Assembly: GCA_965656445.1 (NCBI GenBank) | Contig: CBFHKO010000004.1 | Coordinates: forward strand, 1 to 64,000 | DNA length: 64,000 bases | Direction: 5' to 3' | From: JAHEJA01 sp965656445 | GTDB lineage: Bacteria; Pseudomonadota; Alphaproteobacteria; Rhodobacterales; Rhodobacteraceae | In this document: piece after piece, positions 53,469 to 61,486 of the stretch | Numbering within the stretch: position 1 is the stretch's first letter | How the letters are laid out: every line of letters starts with the position of its first letter | Notes under the pieces: model-generated | Database searches by the model: none | Told to the model about the DNA's origin: nothing | What the model saw: only the letters and a program-made list of their open reading frames with translations | Made by a program: the position numbers and the translations under genes

Positions 53469-54196
53469 GAAAACAGTCGATAATATAGCCAATTCGGCAG
53501 GAACTGTGCCCCGCGAAACACCCAACTAAAGGGGCGCGGAAAGGCACAGTTAAAAGACTTGGATCGCATATGAGCCATCATATGACCCGATGCAATTTCT
53601 GGTGTCATTATTGACGGCATTTTGAAATCGTTTTTGTCTGTGAGGCGCGTTTTTATGAACCCAGGGTGTGCAATTTGTACGTCAACATTGGTGGATTTGA
53701 GATCATAGTAAAGCGACTCTGCCAGCCCCAGCAAACCCGCCTTGGACGCCGAATATCCGATGGCTGCGGGCAAACCCCGATAGGCGGATAGGCTCCCTGT
53801 TAAGACAACGTGACCAGAATTACGCGTGATCATAGACGGCAAGACATGGCCCAAAACGCGCATGGCCCCTGTGAAATTCACATCAATCATCGCCAAGGCC
53901 TTGCTATGATCCCAGTCTTGCGCCGCCATTGGCCAATAGACACCCGCCAAATAAACGATGCCATCGACCTCCCCTATAGTGGTAGCGGCAGATGCAATGC
54001 TATCATCATCTTGCACATCGACTGGAACAACGGAACACGGGCCGCTCACCTCTTTGGCAACTGTGTCTAATGCCGCCTTATTGCGTGCCGACAGGATGAC
54101 TGTTGCACCTGCCTTGGACAAATCTTTTGCCAAAGCCGCCCCTAATCCGTCGCTCGCGCCAATGAGCCAATAGCGTTTTCCAGTAAAATCACGCAT
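53465..54196 (-). CDS. SDR family oxidoreductase of the RpoE-ChrR linked operon
   Basis: 243 residues. IGASDGLGAALAKDLS is the cofactor motif, VDVQDDDSI and VYLAGVYW follow, and GYSASKAGLLGLAESLYYDL contains the catalytic Tyr-x3-Lys. The ending (FSWVFRGAQFLPNWLYY) is hydrophobic, suggesting membrane association. It overlaps the MFS gene by 8 nt as last gene of the divergent operon. Linked to lipid modification through the operon, but substrate is unknown. Confidence 0.87.
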   Translation of the reverse strand: MRDFTGKRYWLIGASDGLGAALAKDLSKAGATVILSARNKAALDTVAKEVSGPCSVVPVDVQDDDSIASAATTIGEVDGIVYLAGVYWPMAAQDWDHSKALAMIDVNFTGAMRVLGHVLPSMITRNSGHVVLTGSLSAYRGLPAAIGYSASKAGLLGLAESLYYDLKSTNVDVQIAHPGFIKTRLTDKNDFKMPSIMTPEIASGHMMAHMRSKSFNCAFPRPFSWVFRGAQFLPNWLYYRLFS

Positions 54197-55394
54197 GATA
54201 TTTTCCTATTCTATACATCATATAAATAGCCAATACCTTTAGAACAGAGGGCACGATTGCGTAAGCAATACTCAGGCTAAGCAATCCATTTTCAGTAAGT
54301 GCATTGGGATCAAACCCCGTCAGCTCAAGTGCTGGCAAAACCAAAATCGCAGCAAAGGCTAACGCGAGTTTTGAAGCAAAGGACCAGAGACCAAAGCTTA
54401 TATCCGCAGGATGGTTTTGTGATTTCAAATGATTTGTGAAAAACACAGGCATCAACGTCATATCCGCCCCAGTTGTGGCCCCCGTCACGATGCAAATCAC
54501 AATGAACGGCACAATGGATCCAGTGCCTAAGCCGAAGGCAAACACAAAACTGATCAAGGTCGCGATCATGGCAGCCAATAGCACAGGCACAATGCCAAAA
54601 CGTTGCGCAAGGTAGGACCATAGCGGTGAGGACACCGCCGCAGACAGGAAAAATATCACCAACAACGGACCTGCTAAATCAGCCGATCCAAGGCGATATT
54701 CAACGAAAAACAAAAACAATGTTGATGTAATCGCGACGGGGGCAGCGTTCAAAAACCCAAGCAACAAATATGGCTTCAGTGCAAACGCCAATGTTGCAAA
54801 TGAGCTTTGGGCAACCTCGATTGCATGGGTTGTCCAATGGCTATACGTTGCCACAACAGCAACGATCGCCAATCCCAAAAAGCCCAGAGCAAATCCAGAA
54901 AATGGCGTCGCCACATAGGTGGCCAACAGCGTCGGCGCAATCGCAACCAAGCATATTCCGAGTAATTGACCCGTTTCTCGCCACCTTGCGACGATGATTT
55001 GCTCTGGCTTGGAGAATAAAATAGCGCATTGGGAGTAGAGGATAATGGTCAACAGGCTAAACCCTGTGAACACTGCCGCAAGCGTTAAAGCGAACCAAAG
55101 GATAGGTGACATTGGCGCTGAGATCGCGAATAACCCGATCATGCCTGATACCATCAGCGTTGCCCCTATGATCACCAGAGCACGGATATAGTCCTTAGCG
55201 CGCGAAACCAATCGCCCGAGCAAGGGGTCTTGAACAACGTCGAGCAGGCGCAACCCAAATAGCACCGCGCCTAGGGCCGTAAGGCTAACATCATAGGTAT
55301 CCACAAAGTATTTGGGCGCGTGGATATATAACGGCAGCCCCGCCGCCCCAAGCAATGCGCCGAAAACTGCGAACGGCAGTTTTGCCTTGATCAT
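54189..55394 (-). CDS. MFS transporter of the RpoE-ChrR linked operon
   Basis: 401 residues from the ATG at 55394 (TGATG overlap with the DUF1365 stop); the frame starts further upstream without support. About 12 helices; the DVSLTALGAVLFGLRLLDVVQDPLLGRLVSR segment near the N-terminus is the loop typical of the GPH (melibiose-type) cation symporters. Substrate unknown; in this operon a lipid or lipid precursor is possible. Confidence 0.85.
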   Translation of the reverse strand: MIKAKLPFAVFGALLGAAGLPLYIHAPKYFVDTYDVSLTALGAVLFGLRLLDVVQDPLLGRLVSRAKDYIRALVIIGATLMVSGMIGLFAISAPMSPILWFALTLAAVFTGFSLLTIILYSQCAILFSKPEQIIVARWRETGQLLGICLVAIAPTLLATYVATPFSGFALGFLGLAIVAVVATYSHWTTHAIEVAQSSFATLAFALKPYLLLGFLNAAPVAITSTLFLFFVEYRLGSADLAGPLLVIFFLSAAVSSPLWSYLAQRFGIVPVLLAAMIATLISFVFAFGLGTGSIVPFIVICIVTGATTGADMTLMPVFFTNHLKSQNHPADISFGLWSFASKLALAFAAILVLPALELTGFDPNALTENGLLSLSIAYAIVPSVLKVLAIYMMYRIGKYHA

Positions 55395-56146
55395 CAAGAC
55401 ACCTCTTGAGTCGGAGGTGTCGTGCGATCCCGATATTTTGCACCCTTGAGCCACAATTTAAGAGCCTGCCAATGGATCAATCCCAGAACGCGACGCGATC
55501 CAAACGGCCGTCGCACGCAAGACCATATAATATCACGGTTACGAAGAGATCGGCGCGGACCAATCAGGTTGGCCATGACCCCACCGTGAGGAAGTTGCAA
55601 ATCAATCCAAATGCCGACCTTGTCATCACGAATGTCAAAGCGGAATTCATATTTCCCATCAATGGGTTGAAAGGGACTGACGTGGAAAATTTTGTCCGCA
55701 AACAAACGCTGATCCCTCGTGATCGGCGACAGGTCGTCGTTGCGACAGATATAAGAATGACGATCCCCAAAGGTGTTGCTCACCTCTGCGATAACCACGC
55801 ATAACGCACCCTCGGCATTATGACATAGCCAAAAGCTCACGGGATTAAAGACATGTCCCAGTATGCGCGGTTGTGCCAGCAACTGAATTGGGCCCAACAG
55901 ATCAATGTTGAACTCCGCCAGAACCTGACGCACCCACTCGACCCCTTTGCCGTGCTTGGGTGCGCCGCCATGATCGCGATCTCTTAGACTAAACAGCCCA
56001 GTTCTATTCAAAGAAAATAACCAAGGCGCGCGGCAGGGTTTGTCTAAATCAAGCAAGACATAATCAACAGAATACCGAAAAGCGTTCTTTAAATCGCCAC
56101 GACGTCCATGCCACGTGGTTCCTTGGATAAAATCTATATTGGTCAT
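55394..56146 (-). CDS. DUF1365 domain protein
   Basis: 250 residues of the DUF1365 family, found in many bacteria beside amine-oxidase-like flavoproteins and cyclopropane fatty-acid synthases. Recognisable segments: LLDLDKPCR, FVNPVSFWLC-like HVFNPVSFWLCHNA, and EVSNTFGDRHSYIC. No catalytic residues are established. It overlaps the FAD gene by 4 nt. Probably part of a fatty-acid modification route (inference). Confidence 0.88.
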   Translation of the reverse strand: MTNIDFIQGTTWHGRRGDLKNAFRYSVDYVLLDLDKPCRAPWLFSLNRTGLFSLRDRDHGGAPKHGKGVEWVRQVLAEFNIDLLGPIQLLAQPRILGHVFNPVSFWLCHNAEGALCVVIAEVSNTFGDRHSYICRNDDLSPITRDQRLFADKIFHVSPFQPIDGKYEFRFDIRDDKVGIWIDLQLPHGGVMANLIGPRRSLRNRDIIWSCVRRPFGSRRVLGLIHWQALKLWLKGAKYRDRTTPPTQEVS

Positions 56147-57441
56147 TCGGCGACAATAGGCTGGTCAAATTTCTGCTGCATCCCTTCGACAACATCCAAC
56201 GCACTTGAAAGTCCATCTTCGTGGAAGCCGTTTTTCATCCAGGCCCCACAGAACCACGTATTTCGGGCCCCGTTCATCTGAGCAATTTTCCCCTGTGCAT
56301 CCAGTGCGGCCAAATCATAAACAGGATGGCGAAGCGTGACTTGATCGTAGATAAGCTCTTCTTTGATCGGTTGCGTCGAATTCAAAGTGACAAACATCAG
56401 ATCATCATGAGGAATTGGTTGCAAAGAGTTCATCCAATAGGTCAAATCAATCCGCTCAGATTGTTTATTCTTAGTCTCTGTGTAGACCCAGCTTGACCAA
56501 CATTTACGGTTCTTTGGCATCACGCTGGTATCTGCATGCAAGACAACGTTATTTGGTTGATATTTAACTGCACCAAGCAATCTGGATTCTTGCTCTGTTG
56601 GGTCTTTCAAAAGGGCCAGACTATCATCCGAATGCGTGGCAAAAATAACATCATCGAATTGTTCGGCTTCGTGACCGAATGGTTTTACCACAACCCCTGT
56701 TGCGTTTCGTGTCACCGCCTCAATTCCAGCGCCTAATCTAATATCAACACCCTTGGTCCGCATCGCTGTTTCAAGGCGCGTGACATATTGCACAGACCCC
56801 CCGTCAACGGTGTACCATTGATGCTGACCCGTATGGCTCAGAAGAGCATGGTTTTCGAAAAACTGAAGCATTGCATGTGCAGGGAATTCCAAAATTTGTT
56901 CCGTCGGAGTGGACCAAATCGCACCGGACAAAGGCAGCAAATAGTAATTTTTGAACCACTCGCCTGTGCCGAGTTTCTTGAGAAACTCGCCAATCGTGAG
57001 ATTAGGATCACGGCTGACCTCAAGCCCTTTGGAATTGAACCGAACGATATCCCGCACCATCCTCAGGAACTTGGGATTTATTGCATTCTTGCGCTGTGCA
57101 AAAATTGCATCAAGTGAGGCGAGACCGTATTCAAGCCGTCCCCCATCAATCGACGCACCAAAGCTCATGTTGCTCTTGGTGACGGGGACATCTAACTCTT
57201 CGAACAATTTTGCCATGTGAGGATAATTGGCATAGTTGAAAACAATAAACCCTGTATCGACGGGCTGATCCCCATTTTTACCGGCTATTTTGGTTCTCGC
57301 ATGTCCACCCAATCTGGGCTCTGCTTCAAACAGGGTAACAGTGTGATCTTTGGCCAAGGCGTGAGCCGCACCCATTCCTGTGATACCGCCCCCTATAACT
57401 GCTACATTGCGTTTTCCAAAGGCGTGGCGTGGGCTGTTCAT
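56143..57441 (-). CDS. FAD-dependent amine-oxidase-like oxidoreductase of the RpoE-ChrR operon
   Basis: 432 residues. Rossmann FAD motif VIGGGITGMGAAHAL and GGHARTK near the start, DTGFIVFNYANYP, and the late WFCGAWMKNGFHEDGLSSA that closes the flavin site. Equivalent to the gene next to rpoE-chrR in Rhodobacter sphaeroides, which is part of the singlet-oxygen response and linked to methylated furan fatty-acid formation. First gene of a four-gene operon; its start is separated by a divergent promoter region from rpoE. Confidence 0.88.
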   Translation of the reverse strand: MNSPRHAFGKRNVAVIGGGITGMGAAHALAKDHTVTLFEAEPRLGGHARTKIAGKNGDQPVDTGFIVFNYANYPHMAKLFEELDVPVTKSNMSFGASIDGGRLEYGLASLDAIFAQRKNAINPKFLRMVRDIVRFNSKGLEVSRDPNLTIGEFLKKLGTGEWFKNYYLLPLSGAIWSTPTEQILEFPAHAMLQFFENHALLSHTGQHQWYTVDGGSVQYVTRLETAMRTKGVDIRLGAGIEAVTRNATGVVVKPFGHEAEQFDDVIFATHSDDSLALLKDPTEQESRLLGAVKYQPNNVVLHADTSVMPKNRKCWSSWVYTETKNKQSERIDLTYWMNSLQPIPHDDLMFVTLNSTQPIKEELIYDQVTLRHPVYDLAALDAQGKIAQMNGARNTWFCGAWMKNGFHEDGLSSALDVVEGMQQKFDQPIVAE

Positions 57442-57468
57442 AATCGATCTCTTTTTGTTATTTTAAGT

Positions 57469-57498
57469 TTATTACGGCCCAAACCCAAATTTGGATGC
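57469..57498 (-). promoter_or_regulatory. Candidate RpoE promoter for the FAD/DUF1365/MFS/SDR operon
   Basis: On the minus strand GCATCC (57498-57493), 18 nt, then TAATAA (57474-57469). The -35 keeps the ATCC core of the RpoE element TGATCC and the spacer equals that of the rpoE-side promoter. Lies 28 nt before the first gene. Confidence 0.45.
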
Positions 57499-57515
57499 AT
57501 TTTTTACGATCGTTT

Positions 57516-57545
57516 TGATCCAATACAAAGGTAGCACCGTATCCA
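57516..57545 (+). promoter_or_regulatory. RpoE-type promoter of rpoE-chrR (autoregulation)
   Basis: TGATCC (57516-57521), 18-nt spacer, then TATCCA (57540-57545). TGATCC is the -35 element reported for the Rhodobacter RpoE regulon. Predicts an 85-90 nt leader and autoregulated rpoE-chrR. Confidence 0.6.
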
Positions 57546-57636
57546 AGCTAAATATACACACTAAAGGCCTCGCACTGGGTTTTAGATCATGATAGGAGTA
57601 AGGCTAACACCGAACAACAAGGCAAGTACCTGAAAC

Positions 57637-58185
57637 GTGACAGACCACCCTGCAAATAACCAGACATGGGTTCGGTATATTACGTCAGTACGCGACACCC
57701 AAGACGTTGACAGTTTTGAACAGCTCTTCAATCACTTTGCGCCCCGCATAAAATCGTTTCTCATGCGATCCGGCGCTGATGCCACAATGGCCGAAGAATG
57801 CGCTCAGGATGTTATGGCAACCGTTTGGCACAAATCGCATTTGTTTGATCCAGCCCGCGCAAGCGTCTCAACTTGGATTTTTACGATTGCTCGAAACAAA
57901 CGCATTGATGCTCTTCGCAAGCAACGTCAGCCACAACCAGAAGACCTCTACTGGATGGAAGACCATGAACCAGATCACGAGGCGGTTCTAGGCCTTCAAC
58001 AAGAGGCTGAACAGTTGAAAGAAGCCGTGTCAAATTTGCCTGAAAAACAACGCCTTCTGGTCGAGCAAGCCTATTTTGGTGATCTTTCACATAGTGAAAT
58101 TGCAAAAAAAACAGGTCTACCTCTGGGCACAATCAAATCGCGTATTAGATTAGCCTTAGACAGGCTGCGCCACACAATGAAGTAA
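57637..58185 (+). CDS. rpoE: ECF sigma factor RpoE (ChrR-controlled, singlet-oxygen response)
   Basis: 182 residues, group ECF11-like. Region 2 includes FNHFAPRIKSFLMRSGAD and the DPARASVSTWIFTIARNKRIDALRK stretch; region 4 has VEQAYFGDLSHSEIAKKTGLPLGTIKSRIRLALDRLR for -35 recognition. The GTG at 57637 is used because an in-frame TGA lies two codons upstream. It is followed 11 nt later by the anti-sigma gene. Confidence 0.95.
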   Translation: MTDHPANNQTWVRYITSVRDTQDVDSFEQLFNHFAPRIKSFLMRSGADATMAEECAQDVMATVWHKSHLFDPARASVSTWIFTIARNKRIDALRKQRQPQPEDLYWMEDHEPDHEAVLGLQQEAEQLKEAVSNLPEKQRLLVEQAYFGDLSHSEIAKKTGLPLGTIKSRIRLALDRLRHTMK

Positions 58186-58196
58186 AGACGAGAATT

Positions 58197-58841
58197 ATGA
58201 CCACATCGATCAATCATCATCTGACTGAGGACCTCATTTCGGGGTATTCCTGTGGGTCTTTACCAGAGGCCGTGAGCCTGGCTGTTGCGACACATGTGTC
58301 CCTCTGTGATGAGTGCCGCGCACGCTTGGAAAGCCATGACGCCTTGGGCGGGAGCCTACTTGAGACTGTTTCCACGGAAACCGTGGCGACTGGATCATTT
58401 GCCCAAACTATGGCCAAGATCAAAGCCACCCCAGATGTTCCAAAACAACGCCCAGCGCCGTCAAACGTGCCAGCCCCGTTGCAAGATTATATTGGAACGC
58501 GCCTAGAGGACATCAAATGGCGCTCCATCGGGATGGGTGTCAAACAAGCGATTTTGCCGACGTCTAAAGGTGCCACTGCGCGGGTTCTTTATATTCCATC
58601 AGGAACGGCAGTCCCTGATCACGGTCATAACGGTCTTGAGCTTACATTGGTTCTTCAGGGCGCGTTTCGTGATGAAAGCGGTGAATTTGGTGTCGGAGAC
58701 ATCGAAGTTGCGAATGAAGAAACCGATCACACGCCCGTTGCCTTTGGGGATCAGGATTGTATTTGCCTAGCGGTCACAGACTCGCCTCTACGGTTTAAGA
58801 GTACATTCCACCGTGTGATTCAACCGTTCTTAAAAATCTAA
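58197..58841 (+). CDS. chrR: Zinc anti-sigma factor ChrR
   Basis: 214 residues in two domains. The N-terminal zinc-binding anti-sigma domain has His33, Cys37 and Cys40 in HVSLCDEC plus an early His (HHLTEDL, 7-8). The C-terminal cupin domain begins near PDHGHNGLELTLVLQG and is required for release of the sigma factor by singlet oxygen in Rhodobacter. Its 3' end overlaps the phosphatase gene by 12 nt. Confidence 0.94.
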   Translation: MTTSINHHLTEDLISGYSCGSLPEAVSLAVATHVSLCDECRARLESHDALGGSLLETVSTETVATGSFAQTMAKIKATPDVPKQRPAPSNVPAPLQDYIGTRLEDIKWRSIGMGVKQAILPTSKGATARVLYIPSGTAVPDHGHNGLELTLVLQGAFRDESGEFGVGDIEVANEETDHTPVAFGDQDCICLAVTDSPLRFKSTFHRVIQPFLKI

Positions 58842-59603
58842 AGCTGTTAAGAATTGCTGATGCAGTTCAGGCCCCGCAACCAAAATACCCTTGGTTTGCG
58901 GGTGGTGTGAGTTGAACCGCAACTCGTGACCCCTTGCATCGCTCACTTTGGCACCTGCTTCATGCGCAATCAAAGCCCCTGCGCAAATGTCCCATTCCCA
59001 TGTGGGCCGTAGGGTTAACATTGCATCGAATTTTCCTTGGGCAACTGCGGCTATGCGATAAGCCAAAGACGGCCGATAGTGCCGTTTGAAACTGGGAACA
59101 ATCCCGCCTTGCCATCGTGCAGGCTCTTCTATCGGGCGGGCGCCCAACACAGCCGCCTGAGAAATATCAAGGGGTTTGCTTATCGAGATAGGCTGCCCAT
59201 TCAAAAAGGCACCGCACCCCAGCTCCGCTGAGTACAGCATATCACGGGCAGGGAGATAGATCACGCCATGCGTAACGATACGATGTTCAACAATCGCTAA
59301 GGAATGCGCCCAAGATTTTTCTTTGGCGATAAAGCTGCGTGTCCCATCTATTGGATCCACAACAAAGACTTTGTCGCGCTCTAATCGCGCACTGGAATCT
59401 TCGGTTTCTTCAGAAAGCCATCCGTAGTCTGGCCGCTGATCACATAACCCCTCAAACAACGCCGAATTGACCGCAAGATCAGCTTCGGTGACTGGACCCG
59501 CGCCATCTGGCTTGTGTTCTATGCCAAAGTCGGTTTGCCAATACTGTAACGCAATATCCCCTGCGTCCTTGGCACATTGAATAAGAAGATCAAGATCCCG
59601 CAA
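58830..59603 (-). CDS. Inositol monophosphatase family / CysQ-like 3'(2'),5'-bisphosphate nucleotidase
   Basis: 257 residues of the Mg2+-dependent Li+-sensitive phosphatase fold. WLSEETEDS (metal-binding Glu), VVDPIDGTRSF (Asp-Pro-Ile-Asp-Gly-Thr) and the late WEWDICAGALIAHEAGA are all present. Whether it acts on PAP (CysQ), inositol phosphate or histidinol phosphate is unclear. It overlaps pmbA by 14 nt. Confidence 0.9.
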   Translation of the reverse strand: MRDLDLLIQCAKDAGDIALQYWQTDFGIEHKPDGAGPVTEADLAVNSALFEGLCDQRPDYGWLSEETEDSSARLERDKVFVVDPIDGTRSFIAKEKSWAHSLAIVEHRIVTHGVIYLPARDMLYSAELGCGAFLNGQPISISKPLDISQAAVLGARPIEEPARWQGGIVPSFKRHYRPSLAYRIAAVAQGKFDAMLTLRPTWEWDICAGALIAHEAGAKVSDARGHELRFNSHHPQTKGILVAGPELHQQFLTALDF

Positions 59604-60945
59604 GGGTCATTCCATCGACCAATAACGACGGAACGACCGTCGATAAATGTGCTCTTGCATCATTTGCTGGAACCAAGCGTTTCAACATATCGATCAAGTT
59701 CCCAGCAATTGTAACGCCGCTCACAGGATATTGGAGTTCTCCATTTTCCACCCAAAATCCAGCAGCCCCACGCGAATAATCACCCGTTGTGGAATTGATT
59801 GTCGAGCCAATCATTGACGTCACCAAAAAGCCAGTCCCCATATCGCGCAACATATCCCGATGACTCTTGCTACCCTGTGTCAGCGCAACATTCCAGGACG
59901 CAGGCGACGGCGGTCCACTAATCCCGCGCGCCGCATTGCCAGTTGGCGCCATGTTCAATTTGCGCGCCGATGCCAAATCCAAAGTCCATCCTGTCAATAT
60001 ACCGTTTTCAACAATAGCTCGGCGTTGGGTTGGCAATCCTTCGCCATCAAAGGGACGGGATCCATTGGCCCGAGGGCGATGGGGATCCTCAATCAAGGAC
60101 AGCTCTGTTGGCAATATTTGCTGCCCTAACAAATCCTTGGCCCATGTGGACCCACGTACCACGGATGCACCATTCACAGCCCCCAAGAGGTGGCCAATCA
60201 AGCTCGATGAGATACGTTCGTCAAATAGAACGGGGTACACCCCTGTTTTTGGCTTTTGTGGGTTCAGGCGTTGAATAGCCCGCTCTCCTGCGGACCTGCC
60301 AATTTCCTCAGCGGACCGAAGATCAGAGGCAAATATACGCGTATCGCCATCATAATCTCGCTCCATCGCCACGCCTTCACCAGCGATTGCCACACAAGAC
60401 AGGGACGTATGCGTGCGGCGATAGCCACCGGAAAATCCGTTTGATGTGGCGATATGCACATCCCGCTCTTCATACCCGCTCCCCGCGGCTTGAACCTGTG
60501 TGACGCCTTTAATCGACGCCGCTGCACTTTCGGCCTCTTTTGCCATAGCTTCTAATTCAGAGGGGTCAGGCTCCGACGCTGTGTCATACATTTCAAGCTT
60601 GCTCACATCCAAATCAGTGGCAAACATGTCAGGATCCGCCAAGCCAGAATAGCGATCTTCAGGTGCCTCTTTCGCCATAGCAACAGCGCGTTCGGCCATG
60701 CGCTCTAACGTCATTGGTTTGATATCAGAGCCTGACACGATGGCCTGGCGATCCCCGATGAAAACACGCAACCCGATATCAACACCCTCAGAACGCTCAG
60801 CATGTTCTAACTTGTGCTCCCGCACCTCTATCGACAGTGATGTCCCGCGCAATGCAATGGCATCCGCACTATCTGCCCCGGCTTTTTTAGCAGCAGACAA
60901 CATGTGTTCCGTCAAAGCTGTTAATGAATTTTGATTTTGTGTCAT
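59590..60945 (-). CDS. pmbA: TldD/PmbA family protein (metalloprotease partner)
   Basis: 451 residues from the ATG at 60945. TldE/PmbA subunit of the TldD-TldE protease: the family pattern VREHKLEHAERSEGVDIGLRVFIG at the start, LGAVNGASVVRGSTW in the middle, and GAAGFWVENGELQYPVSGVTIAGNL near the end. It lacks the HExxxH motif of TldD, as expected for the non-catalytic partner. No tldD is nearby. The substrate is unknown. Confidence 0.9.
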   Translation of the reverse strand: MTQNQNSLTALTEHMLSAAKKAGADSADAIALRGTSLSIEVREHKLEHAERSEGVDIGLRVFIGDRQAIVSGSDIKPMTLERMAERAVAMAKEAPEDRYSGLADPDMFATDLDVSKLEMYDTASEPDPSELEAMAKEAESAAASIKGVTQVQAAGSGYEERDVHIATSNGFSGGYRRTHTSLSCVAIAGEGVAMERDYDGDTRIFASDLRSAEEIGRSAGERAIQRLNPQKPKTGVYPVLFDERISSSLIGHLLGAVNGASVVRGSTWAKDLLGQQILPTELSLIEDPHRPRANGSRPFDGEGLPTQRRAIVENGILTGWTLDLASARKLNMAPTGNAARGISGPPSPASWNVALTQGSKSHRDMLRDMGTGFLVTSMIGSTINSTTGDYSRGAAGFWVENGELQYPVSGVTIAGNLIDMLKRLVPANDARAHLSTVVPSLLVDGMTLAGS

Positions 60946-61070
60946 GGGGTCCAACTTCTTTTCGCGAAAACTTAGACAACCCTATGAACCAAGGCAAGCA
61001 AGTATGCCCCCTGCAACAAAGAAATAAAGGGGGACTTGATTTATAACGCCAAAGACGCCAGTCTATTTCA

Positions 61071-61409
61071 ATGAATTCAATTACCCCGATCCATCCCACG
61101 TCAAAAGGCGAAGTTGTCTCTTTTCAAAGACCTGAATTCGCCCTGATCCTCTCTGTCTATGGTCGGATGGTGGCCGCAGGAGAATGGCGCGATTACAGTA
61201 TTTCCGCCTTAAAAGACGTCGCCGTCTTTTCTGTGTTTCGGCGCACCGCTGAACACCCTCTCTACAGGATAGAAAAGCGCCCAAAATTGCGTAATAAACA
61301 GGGGGAATACTGCGTTGTTGGCATGGATGGTCAAATATTGAAACGGGGTCATGATCTCAGAACCGTTTTACGCGTTTTAGAAAGAAAGCTCATTCGCAGT
61401 ATCGACTAA
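61071..61409 (+). CDS. DUF2794 domain protein
   Basis: 112 residues typical of the alphaproteobacterial DUF2794 family: FALILSVYGRMVAAGEWRDY, AVFSVFRRTAEHPLYRIEKRPKL and a final LKRGHDLRTVLRVLERKL. Small, basic, cytoplasmic; no known function. The gene precedes dnaE2 by about 75 nt but has its own start. Confidence 0.85.
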   Translation: MNSITPIHPTSKGEVVSFQRPEFALILSVYGRMVAAGEWRDYSISALKDVAVFSVFRRTAEHPLYRIEKRPKLRNKQGEYCVVGMDGQILKRGHDLRTVLRVLERKLIRSID

Positions 61410-61457
61410 ATCAAGAACGACAAATTTACGTCGATGGTCTGACTTTGGATTCGACGA

Positions 61458-61479
61458 GAACAAAATAAGAACATATAAT
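61458..61479 (+). promoter_or_regulatory. LexA box and -10 element of dnaE2
   Basis: Direct repeat GAAC-N7-GAAC (61458-61472), the alphaproteobacterial LexA site, is followed directly by TATAAT (61474-61479). A weak -35 TTCGAC (61450-61455) is 18 nt upstream. LexA would cover the spacer. The predicted start of transcription falls at or next to the ATG at 61487, so the mRNA would be leaderless, in line with the lack of a ribosome site. Confidence 0.85.
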
Positions 61480-61486
61480 GTGATTC

